Shown here piece by piece: positions 27,160-41,923 of a DNA stretch of 64,000 nt. Below the pieces are notes generated by a model that saw only the letters and a program-made list of their open reading frames with translations, made no database searches and was not told the origin of the DNA. The position numbers and the translations under genes are program-made. This DNA is from Geomonas agri (GTDB lineage Bacteria; Desulfobacterota; Desulfuromonadia; Geobacterales; Geobacteraceae), in the NCBI RefSeq assembly GCF_020179605.1, contig NZ_JAINZO010000001.1, positions 2,392,799-2,456,798 on the forward strand, in the 5' to 3' direction. Each line of letters begins with the position of its first letter. Position 1 is the stretch's first letter.

Positions 27160-27740
27160 TTGAGCGCCTCGAGTTCCCGCTCCAGGTTCTGCACCCGGGC
27201 CTCGTCAGAGCGCACGTCCTCCAGTTTCTTGAAATAGGCGGCACGTGCAGCACCGGCCATAGAGAGGGCGCTGTTCTTGGTGACGTAGGGGTTCTTGGCG
27301 TCGCGGGCCTTTCCTTCGGCGAGTTCCTTCTGGAACTTCTTGGCTTCTTCCAGCGACGGCGTTCGTCCCTTGAGTACCATCCACCTATGATGCAGCTTCT
27401 GCAGTTCCTGCTTTTTACCCTGCAGGCCGCCGCGGATCTTCGCCAGTTCGCCGGAAAGCCTTTCCCTCTGCACGTTCTTCTGGTCGACGGGAACTGCTGT
27501 GCCTTCCTTCGCTGTGGACGGGATTGAAGAGGTCTCCTGCTTGGGCGCACTGGTCGCAGGCTTCGCGGCGCTTGCCGGGTCCACCTCCTGGGCACGCTTC
27601 AGGTACTTGTCCGGGATACGGTCCGTGTCGTCGGTGAAATGAACGGTACCGGCATCGTCGCGCCACTGGTAGGTGCCGCAAAAAACAAGCGCGGGTGCGG
27701 CAATGAGCAATACCGTGGCAACCATGGTCGTGCGTCGCAT
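27156..27740 (-). CDS. DUF4124-domain exported protein
   Basis: 194 residues from ATG 27740 (GGAGGACAC upstream). Signal peptide about residues 1-21 (MRRTTMVATVLLIAAPALVFC), then the DUF4124 module YQWRDDAGTVHFTDDTDRIPDKY, a Pro/Ala/Ser linker, and a coiled-coil-like helical region to the end. A Cys at the signal end (VFC) could be lipidated. Function unknown; periplasmic. Coupled to the M28 gene. Confidence 0.82.
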   Translation of the reverse strand: MRRTTMVATVLLIAAPALVFCGTYQWRDDAGTVHFTDDTDRIPDKYLKRAQEVDPASAAKPATSAPKQETSSIPSTAKEGTAVPVDQKNVQRERLSGELAKIRGGLQGKKQELQKLHHRWMVLKGRTPSLEEAKKFQKELAEGKARDAKNPYVTKNSALSMAGAARAAYFKKLEDVRSDEARVQNLERELEALK

Positions 27741-27885
27741 GTGTCCTCCGGAAGTGCAAGATCTGCAGTTCAAGGCTGAAGATAATATGCATGTGGCGCC
27801 ATTTGTCAATTTTCTTTTGTCGCGTCTCATCTTCTCGCATCCCGGTGCTGCCGTGCCCGGTTGCCCAAAGCCGCAGGACGCGAAA

Positions 27886-27979
27886 GGGCCGGGGAAAGTC
27901 TCCCCGGCCCAATTCTGTCACCTTATCCCGGTACTTCCCGCAGGTAGCCGTCCCCCCTTCCCTTGCGGAAGGGGGGGAC
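27886..27979 (-). terminator. Hairpin cluster downstream of PFOR
   Basis: Two perfect or near-perfect hairpins: GGGCCGGGGA/TCCCCGGCCC (27886-27895/27901-27910) and GTCCCCCCTTCC/GGAAGGGGGGGAC (27950-27961/27967-27979). On the minus strand the first is followed by only a short T-rich tail, so termination of the PFOR transcript is plausible rather than certain. The second resembles repeats at 2830-2855. Confidence 0.5.
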
Positions 27980-28011
27980 TGGAATAGCTTTATTGTCGCA
28001 ACCGACTGTTG

Positions 28012-31596
<3,585 letters not shown>

Positions 31597-31645
31597 GCTC
31601 TCGCTCCTCTTTACGTAATGCAGTAAATGCTGTTGCGGCGGCCGG

Positions 31646-31807
31646 CTAGGGCGCGCTCTGCCAGGGGACCATGTCCTGCAAGGCCTCCCGCATGAGGTCG
31701 GACACCTTCATGTTGACCTCTTTGGATATCTTCTCGATGGTCTCGCGCTCCTCGCGGCTCACCCGCACCGAGAGGACGTGATAGCGTGCATTATCTTTCT
31801 TTTTCAT
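31646..31807 (-). CDS. Small ribbon-helix-helix protein, 53 aa
   Basis: ATG 31807 (GGAG upstream) to TAG 31646-31648. Product MKKKDNARYHVLSVRVSREE followed by RETIEKISKEVNMKVSDLMREA. The N-terminal strand with alternating residues, then two helices, fits a CopG/Arc-type ribbon-helix-helix DNA-binding fold. It sits 39 nt after sucD and 49 nt before the PFOR start, so it is co-transcribed and may regulate this operon. Confidence 0.78.
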   Translation of the reverse strand: MKKKDNARYHVLSVRVSREERETIEKISKEVNMKVSDLMREALQDMVPWQSAP

Positions 31808-31846
31808 GTCGATCTCCGCCGCCACCTCCCGTGGCGCTCTATATCT

Positions 31847-32722
<876 letters not shown>

Positions 32723-32733
32723 GGCGTCCCCCC

Positions 32734-33903
<1,170 letters not shown>

Positions 33904-34336
33904 ATTCCCTCCTTGAAGCCTTTGTTTTATTGAACCTGTCGAGAGAGCAACATTAACCAGTTCTTGTTTTATTTTGGTCGTTTTTCGGGGGTCAACGTCG
34001 CACCACACTCATATACTCCCATGATATAATTTTGGCAAACACTTTTATAATACTTTGGCAAAAAAATTGGTAAGACCAGAATTGTGTAATCAGACGCACC
34101 AAGACATGTTCTAAACTCCCGAACAATTTCAATCGAACGAATGTTTGAATAATAAGACTTTACGTTGACTTTATTGCAGATTAGGCGGGCCGGAGCCGGC
34201 GAGGAAATCGCAGTAGAACACATCTGGCAACGTTATTTGGTTACATTGTAATACAGGCATATTCGGAAGCGGGGTGAGGAGCAAACGACAAAACTCAAAA
34301 ATAAAACACGCTGTAGACGAAACTGCTTCTTAGCAC
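33904..34336. other. AT-rich leader/intergenic region upstream of sucC
   Basis: No gene supported; an 84-codon frame on the minus strand lacks a ribosome site and resembles nothing known. Contains the promoter at 34010-34038 and two copies of TTTGGCAAA (34031-34039, 34054-34062), 23 bp apart, which could bind a regulator. Confidence 0.5.
34010..34038 (-). promoter_or_regulatory. Sigma-70 promoter of the sucCD-PFOR operon
   Basis: On the minus strand TTGCCA (complement of 34033-34038), 17-nt spacer, TATATG (complement of 34010-34015). It lies about 110 nt upstream of the sucC ATG. The -35 box is inside one TTTGGCAAA repeat. Confidence 0.5.
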
Positions 34337-34379
34337 AAAAAAATCCCCCATCCCACCTCCGGAGAAGGGAACGGGGGAC
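34337..34379 (-). terminator. Terminator after malic enzyme gene
   Basis: On the minus strand TCCCCCGTTCCC pairs imperfectly with GGGATGGGGGA (arms at about 34367-34379 and 34344-34354), followed by seven T (34337-34343). 19 nt beyond the stop. Confidence 0.75.
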
Positions 34380-34397
34380 GTAGCGACGAAGCGGCGG

Positions 34398-36647
<2,250 letters not shown>

Positions 36648-36683
36648 CTATCTATTCCTCCTCTTTCCGCCGATTTTAGGTTG

Positions 36684-36722
36684 AAAAAAAGAGGGCAGCA
36701 GCAACGGCGGTGCTAGCCCTCT
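36684..36722 (-). terminator. Terminator after dctA
   Basis: AGAGGGC (36690-36696) pairs with GCCCTCT (36716-36722) with inner AGCA/TGCT; on the minus strand a T-run (36684-36690) follows. A further GC-rich hairpin lies at about 36755-36777. Confidence 0.7.
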
Positions 36723-36788
36723 CTCGCAAAGCCCCTCGCGGGGCGAAATGTAGCGGGGGGCGGACCGGCCGCCCCCCCACGCACGAAA

Positions 36789-38102
36789 CTATGCCTCTTC
36801 CGGCTCCGGCTCCAGCAGCCCCATCTCGGGCTCTTCCTCGATTTCCTGGTGGTTGAGCACGCGGTTCATGCGCTCCTGATCGAGCTCGTTCTCCCAGCGG
36901 GAGACGACCACAGTGGCGACGCCGTTGCCGACCAGGTTGGTCAGGGCGCGCGCCTCGGACATGAAGCGGTCGATGCCGAGGATGAGCGCCAGGCCTGCCA
37001 CCGGGATGGTCGGGATGGCGGCGAAGGTCGCGGCGAGGGTCACGAAGCCGCTGCCGGTAACGCCGGCGGCACCCTTGGAGGTCAGCATCAGCACACCCAG
37101 GATGGTGATGGTCTGGGTCATGGTGAGCGGGGTGTTGGTGGCCTGCGCCACGAAGATGGCGGCCATGGTCAGGTAGATGGAGGTGCCGTCCAGGTTGAAA
37201 GAGTAGCCGGTCGGGATGACCAGGCCGACCACGGACTTGGTGCAGCCCAGGTTCTCGAGCTTCGCCATCATGCGCGGCAGGGCCGACTCGGAGGAGGAGG
37301 TCCCCAGAACGATCAGGAGCTCTTCCTTGATGTAGGAGATGAACTTGAAGATGTTGAAGCCGCAGATCTTACCGATGGTGCCCAGCACCACGAAGATGAA
37401 GAGCAGGCAGGTGAGGTAGAAGCTCCCCATCAGCATGCCTAGCTTGGCCAGAGAGCCAAGGCCGAACTTGCCGATCGTGAAGGCCATGGCGCCGAAAGCA
37501 CCGATGGGGGCGAATTTCATGATCAGGTTGACCACGCCGAACAGCGCGTGGGAGACGTCATCGATGAACTTGTAGATCGGCTTCCCCCGCTCGCCCAGGG
37601 CGGCGAGGGCCAGGCCGAAGAAGATGGCGAAGAAGAGTACCTGGAGGATTTCACCCTTGGCAAAAGCATCGACGACACTGTTGGGGATGATGCTCAGGGC
37701 GAAGTCGGCGAAGCTGTGCGACTTGGCGGCGGTGGCGGTGTAGGTGGCGAGCCCCTTGGTGTCCAGCTTGGTGACGTCGGCGTTCATGCCGACACCCGGC
37801 TGGATGACGTTGATCACCAGCAGACCGATGCCCAGTGCCAGGGTAGAGACCACCTCGAAGTAGAGCAGCGCCTTACCGCCGACACGTCCCACCTTCTTCA
37901 TATCGTCCATGCCAGCGATGCCGGTAACCACGGTACAGAAGATAACCGGGGTGATGATCATCTTGATCATCTTGATGAAGCCGTCGCCCAAGGGCTTCAT
38001 GGCGGCTCCGGTATCGGGCAGGTAGTAGCCCAGCGCGACACCGATCGATATCGCCAGCAACACCTGGAAGTACAGAACCTGGTAGAACTTCTTCGTTTTC
38101 AT
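36789..38102 (-). CDS. dctA: C4-dicarboxylate:cation symporter DctA
   Basis: 437 residues from ATG 38102 (AAAGGAGAG upstream); the open frame extends 71 codons further without support. DAACS-family signature: [14 protein letters not shown], then [18 protein letters not shown], with about eight membrane helices and two re-entrant loops. Imports fumarate, malate and succinate with H+/Na+. The acidic tail ([18 protein letters not shown]) is longer than usual. Preceded by a sigma-54 promoter and followed by maeB; divergent regulators are not needed as the sigma-54 regulator pair lies just upstream on the same strand. Confidence 0.94.
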   Translation of the reverse strand: MKTKKFYQVLYFQVLLAISIGVALGYYLPDTGAAMKPLGDGFIKMIKMIITPVIFCTVVTGIAGMDDMKKVGRVGGKALLYFEVVSTLALGIGLLVINVIQPGVGMNADVTKLDTKGLATYTATAAKSHSFADFALSIIPNSVVDAFAKGEILQVLFFAIFFGLALAALGERGKPIYKFIDDVSHALFGVVNLIMKFAPIGAFGAMAFTIGKFGLGSLAKLGMLMGSFYLTCLLFIFVVLGTIGKICGFNIFKFISYIKEELLIVLGTSSSESALPRMMAKLENLGCTKSVVGLVIPTGYSFNLDGTSIYLTMAAIFVAQATNTPLTMTQTITILGVLMLTSKGAAGVTGSGFVTLAATFAAIPTIPVAGLALILGIDRFMSEARALTNLVGNGVATVVVSRWENELDQERMNRVLNHQEIEEEPEMGLLEPEPEEA

Positions 38103-38189
38103 GGTCTCTCCTTTTGAGTGGTTCTCGTGAACCTCGATTATAGATCCGACAAAGGCGCAAGCCGATAACACTGTTTGACACTCCATATC

Positions 38190-38206
38190 AGCAAGAGAGG
38201 TACCAA
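38190..38206 (-). promoter_or_regulatory. Sigma-54 promoter of dctA
   Basis: On the minus strand TTGGTACCTCTCTTGCT has GG-N10-GC exactly (GG complement at 38203-38204, GC complement at 38191-38192). Transcription would start near 38179, leaving a leader of about 75 nt. Confidence 0.75.
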
Positions 38207-38284
38207 GTGATCGTATACGGATGCAAGTGACCGTTTTTGCATCAGAAAATAATGTTTTACGATTAAGAGAGACCTGGAAAGGTA

Positions 38285-38384
38285 TTAACCAAAGGAAACA
38301 TCTTTGTTGTTGCAATGGGGAAAGTGTCTACAATTGCGCCGATTGCGGCCGCTTAACCATGGTTAAGGAGTTAACCAAAGTTAA
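38285..38384. promoter_or_regulatory. Upstream activator sites for the dctA promoter (TTAACC inverted repeats)
   Basis: TTAACCATGGTTAA (38353-38366, perfect palindrome) and TTAACCAAAGTTAA (38371-38384) stand 18 bp apart, with a half-matching TTAACCAAAGGAAA at 38285-38298. They lie about 80-195 bp upstream of the -24 element, the range used by sigma-54 activators. Likely target of the regulator at 38502-39908 (inference). Confidence 0.6.
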
Positions 38385-38465
38385 GACCATTGGCCTCCTG
38401 GCGAGGGGTAAGGCGCGAGAAAGGCACCTTTTGTCGGAAACGGAGAGGAAAAAAAATGCGGCGAC

Positions 38466-38497
38466 AGCGGCGAAGAGCGAGGGAACTCTTCGCCGCT
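38466..38497 (-). terminator. Terminator-like hairpin at the end of the sigma-54 regulator gene
   Basis: AGCGGCGAAGAG (38466-38477) pairs perfectly with CTCTTCGCCGCT (38486-38497), 8-nt loop. On the minus strand an eight-T run follows after about 10 nt (near 38450-38457). The 12-bp stem abuts the stop. Confidence 0.6.
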
Positions 38498-38501
38498 TTG
38501 G

Positions 38502-39908
38502 CTACTTGCGCGACATCTTGAGACGCTTGTTGAGTGCTGGCGCGGAAATGCCCAGAAGCCGCGCCGCTATGGCCTGCACGCCATTGGCGCGGCTGATCGC
38601 CTCCTCCACCAGCAGCTCCGCTGCTTCCACGAAGGTGGGGAGCCTCTCGAAAGCAGCAAACGGGTTTTGAGTTTGGGAAGCTAGTGGCGCCGCGTCCCGA
38701 CTTTGCCCGATCGCCTTCAGGAAGCTGTCCATGGAAAGGATGCGTTCCTTGTGCAGGCTGACCGCGTTGTAGACCATGCCGCGCAGTTCGCGCACATTGC
38801 CGGGGAAGCTGTAAGTGGCCAACACCTGGGCCAGTTCCTTAGGCGGGGTGGGCTTCTTCTTCCCCAGCGACTTGGCCGCCTCGTTCAGGAAGTAGTCGAG
38901 CAGGAGGGGAATGTCCCCCACCCTCTCTCGCAGCGGCGGGATGTTGATGCGGTGGGTGCAGAGACGGTAGTACAGGTCGCGCCGGAACTGGCCGGCGGCC
39001 TCGCGGGCGGCCAGGTCGCGGTGGGTGGCCACCACGATGCGCGCGTTCATGCGCTTGGGACGGTCCCCCCCCAGCGGGAAATATTCCCCCTCCTGGAGCA
39101 GGCGCAAAAGCTTCACCTGCGAGGCGATGCTCAGGTCCCCGATCTCGTCCAGAAACAGCGTCCCGTTGCCGGCCTGTTCTATCATGCCGGGGCGGGCCTG
39201 ATCGGCGCCGGTATAGGCGCCGCGCACGTGGCCGAAGAGCGTGTCGGCGAACACCGTGTCGTCGAGGCCGGCCACGTTGACAGCCACCAGCGGTCCAGAA
39301 CAGCCGCTCAGGGTGTGCACCGCGCGCGCCACCAGTTCCTTGCCCACGCCGCTCTCGCCGGTGACCAAAAGAGGCTGGTGACTCGGGGAGACCGCCTCCA
39401 CGTAGTTGAACAGATCGTGCATGCGCGGGTCGGCGGTGACGATGTCCACGAAAGCCTCGGGGTGCTTCAGCTCGCGCGACAGCATCCGGTCCGACATGGT
39501 GCGAAACTCCTGCTGCAGTTCCAAGATGCGCACGGCACGCAGCACCCCGCTCACCAGGCGGTCCTCCTCGTCGGTCTTGACGATGTAGTCGAAGGCGCCC
39601 AGCTTCATGCAGCGCACCGCCGTTTCCAGCTGGTTCATGCCGCTCACGATGATGGCCATGATCCCGGGGTGGCTCTCTCCGATCTGTTGCAACAGCGTCT
39701 CACCGCAGGGCTGCGGCATGGTGAGGTCCAGGAGCACCAGGCCGATGCCGCCCTGGTCGAGGATCCCCATCACCTCGCGGCTTTCCTGGCAGGTGACGAT
39801 GTTGTTGATCCCGGCGCAACTCTTGAGCGTGAGCGCGAACGACTTGAGCCAGGCGGGCTCGTCGTCGACGAGAAGGATGCCGAAGCCGGGGTAGAGGGTT
39901 TTTTTCAT
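38502..39908 (-). CDS. Sigma-54-dependent response regulator (NtrC/DctD family)
   Basis: 468 residues. Receiver domain (about 8-125; phosphoacceptor in VLLDLTMPQ), AAA+ domain (about 155-385) with Walker A GESGVGKE, a GAYTGA loop in place of GAFTGA that contacts sigma-54, FLDEIGDLS (Walker B), and a Fis-type C-terminal HTH (AARLLGISAPALNKRLK). Start ATG overlaps the kinase stop by 4 nt. The next gene downstream is dctA, which has a sigma-54 promoter, so this is probably its activator. Confidence 0.93.
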   Translation of the reverse strand: MKKTLYPGFGILLVDDEPAWLKSFALTLKSCAGINNIVTCQESREVMGILDQGGIGLVLLDLTMPQPCGETLLQQIGESHPGIMAIIVSGMNQLETAVRCMKLGAFDYIVKTDEEDRLVSGVLRAVRILELQQEFRTMSDRMLSRELKHPEAFVDIVTADPRMHDLFNYVEAVSPSHQPLLVTGESGVGKELVARAVHTLSGCSGPLVAVNVAGLDDTVFADTLFGHVRGAYTGADQARPGMIEQAGNGTLFLDEIGDLSIASQVKLLRLLQEGEYFPLGGDRPKRMNARIVVATHRDLAAREAAGQFRRDLYYRLCTHRINIPPLRERVGDIPLLLDYFLNEAAKSLGKKKPTPPKELAQVLATYSFPGNVRELRGMVYNAVSLHKERILSMDSFLKAIGQSRDAAPLASQTQNPFAAFERLPTFVEAAELLVEEAISRANGVQAIAARLLGISAPALNKRLKMSRK

Positions 39909-41716
39909 GATGCCGAACTCCTGTCGGGGACGGGGAAGGAAAGGGTCACCGTGGTGCCTGCCCCCGGGGTGGACTGGAACTGCAGCGAGCCGCCGTGATC
40001 CTCGATGATGCCGGCGGAAACGGAGAGGCCGAGGCCGGTGCCGCCGCTGTCGCGCTTGGTGGTGAAGAAGGGATCGAGCAGGTACGGCAGGTGCTCCTGC
40101 GCCACCCCCACCCCCTGGTCGGTGACCTGGAGCTGCACCTGTCCCCGATCCTCGTCATAGCTGGTGCCGACGAACACCCCGCACTCGCGGTTGGGCAGCG
40201 CCTGGCAGGCGTTGAGGACCAGGTTGACGATGACCTGCTCGATGCGCTGACCGTTGCCCAGGATCTGCGGCAGGGAACCATGCAAGGCGGTCTGGAAATG
40301 GTTGGTGGAGGAGCGGATGGTGGGATCGACCAGCCTAAGGGCCGTCCTGGCCACCGCGTCCAGGTCGACGAGCGACTTCTGCCCCATGTCCTTGCGGGCA
40401 AAATCCTTCAGATCGTTGACGATGCGCTTGATGCGCTGGGCGCCGTCCTGCATCTCGTCCAGGATACGCGGGATCTCTTCGCGCATCTCCGAGTAGGGCA
40501 CCCCGCCCAGCATGAAGTCGCCGCGCTCACGGTAATGCTCCTCCAGGATCTCTTCCGCGTCGTCATGCACCCGCTTCAGCACCGGGATGTCCAAAAGGAG
40601 CAGACCATTGGGGTTGTTGATCTCGTGCGCCACGCCGGAGACCAGGGTTCCCAGCGAGGTCATCTTGTCGGCCTGGATCAGCTTGTCCTGGTGACGTTTC
40701 AACTCCTCCAGGGCCTTGTTGCGTTCGGCGACCTCCTGGGCCAGCGCCGTGGTCCGTTCCGCCACGCGCTTGTGCAGGGTCTTGGACCAGAGCGCAATCG
40801 CCGCCAGCACGATGAGCAGCGGGGCCAGGATCATCGCGCCGTACTTGAGGGCGAGTTCCCGGGTCACCCTGGGGGGATCGTTGACGCCCAACCAGCGGTT
40901 GTAGATCTGGGCGTACTGGCCGGTCTTGATGACGATGGCGAGCCCCTCGTTGAAGCGGGCCAGCAGTTCCTTGTCGCCGCGCTCCACCGCGTAGCAGTAC
41001 TGTTCGCTCACCACCGCTTTCGCCACCGGCACCAGGTTGGACAGGCGCAGCTCGCGGATCAGGTAGATGCCGGGCAGTTGCGCCACCACCGCATAGTCCC
41101 CCTTCCCGGAAGCGAGCAACCGCAGCGCCTCGGCCGGCGTCGGGGTGAGCACCAGGTCCTTCTCAAAACCCATCTGCTTCAGGCGCTCGTGCATGATACC
41201 GGCTTGAAAGACCAGTACCTTCTTGCCGCGCAGTTCCTCCAGGCTCTTGACCGGTTTGGTGTCGCGCCGGGCGAATATGGCGTGGTGCACGATGGTGTGC
41301 GGCGGCGAGAATTCGACCGTGTTCAGGCGCTGCGCCGAATAGGAGAGCCCCTGCAGGATGTCGATGCTGCCGTTTTGCAGCCCGGCGCGCATCTCGGACC
41401 AGTTGCCGAAGACGAAGCGGACCTTCATCCCCATCACCTCGGCGATGGCGCGGGTCAAGTCAACGTTGTAGCCGGCTGGGTTGCCGTCCTTGTCGATGAA
41501 TTCGTAGGGGGGATAGGCGCGGTCGCCGCCGACCACCACAGTGGCCGAGGTAGCCTGGTGCACCGGCTCGGGGATAAAATCGGCGCGCACGTAAAGGCAC
41601 AGCGGGACCAGCAGCAGGAAAAAGACCAGGAGGGTTGTGCCGGGAAGAGCCTGGGTAAGGCGGAGAAACCTTGTGCCGAAGGATTGCTTTTTGCCTGTCA
41701 AGGCGCGGTGGACCAC
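39905..41716 (-). CDS. Sensor histidine kinase with periplasmic SBP_bac_3 domain
   Basis: About 603 residues from GTG 41716, chosen because AAGGA lies 7 nt upstream; the frame stays open to TTG 41812. A first membrane helix precedes a family-3 solute-binding domain (VVVGGDRAYPPYEFIDKDGN..., DILQGLSYSAQR). A second helix follows, then HisKA (SGVAHEINNPNG, phospho-His) and HATPase (NLVLNACQAL, DPFFTTKRDSGGTGLGLS). Classical DctB sensors use Cache-type domains; this one would sense an amino acid or dicarboxylate via a binding-protein fold. Partner of the regulator overlapping it. Confidence 0.9.
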   Translation of the reverse strand: MVHRALTGKKQSFGTRFLRLTQALPGTTLLVFFLLLVPLCLYVRADFIPEPVHQATSATVVVGGDRAYPPYEFIDKDGNPAGYNVDLTRAIAEVMGMKVRFVFGNWSEMRAGLQNGSIDILQGLSYSAQRLNTVEFSPPHTIVHHAIFARRDTKPVKSLEELRGKKVLVFQAGIMHERLKQMGFEKDLVLTPTPAEALRLLASGKGDYAVVAQLPGIYLIRELRLSNLVPVAKAVVSEQYCYAVERGDKELLARFNEGLAIVIKTGQYAQIYNRWLGVNDPPRVTRELALKYGAMILAPLLIVLAAIALWSKTLHKRVAERTTALAQEVAERNKALEELKRHQDKLIQADKMTSLGTLVSGVAHEINNPNGLLLLDIPVLKRVHDDAEEILEEHYRERGDFMLGGVPYSEMREEIPRILDEMQDGAQRIKRIVNDLKDFARKDMGQKSLVDLDAVARTALRLVDPTIRSSTNHFQTALHGSLPQILGNGQRIEQVIVNLVLNACQALPNRECGVFVGTSYDEDRGQVQLQVTDQGVGVAQEHLPYLLDPFFTTKRDSGGTGLGLSVSAGIIEDHGGSLQFQSTPGAGTTVTLSFPVPDRSSAS

Positions 41717-41842
41717 TGCTCCGTCCTTAAAGCTGGGATGTGGGCGTGCCGGCTGCCGGCCGGCAACGGGAAAGCCCATCACACTATCGCACGCATGAAG
41801 CACACAAGTCAATGAAGCTCATGAGAGCGGGGGCTGAATGAG

Positions 41843-41875
41843 AGGGGGACTGACTCCGCAGGTGCCAGTCCCCCT
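41843..41875. repeat. AGGGGGACTG hairpin repeat, copy 1
   Basis: AGGGGGACTG (41843-41852) pairs with CAGTCCCCCT (41866-41875). Same core as the hairpins at 41890-41923, 51133-51171 and 54127-54159. Confidence 0.75.
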
Positions 41876-41889
41876 TGTGCCAGTCAGAG

Positions 41890-41923
41890 GTAAAGGGGAC
41901 AGGCATCAGCCAGTCCCCTTTAC
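41890..41923 (-). terminator. GGGGAC hairpin repeat, copy 2, overlapping the Fe-S protein stop
   Basis: GTAAAGGGGACAGGC pairs with GCCAGTCCCCTTTAC, one A·A mismatch, 4-nt loop. The stop codon of the EMO-like gene (41920-41922) lies in the stem, so it may limit transcription or protect the 3' end. No T-run, so a terminator role is uncertain. Confidence 0.5.

Noticed and set aside
33969-34223. An 84-codon frame in the AT-rich region upstream of sucC
   Set aside because: No ribosome site, no recognisable sequence, and it overlaps the proposed promoter.
39995-41815. A 606-codon frame antisense to the sensor kinase
   Set aside because: Sense strand carries binding-protein, HisKA and HATPase motifs; antisense has none.
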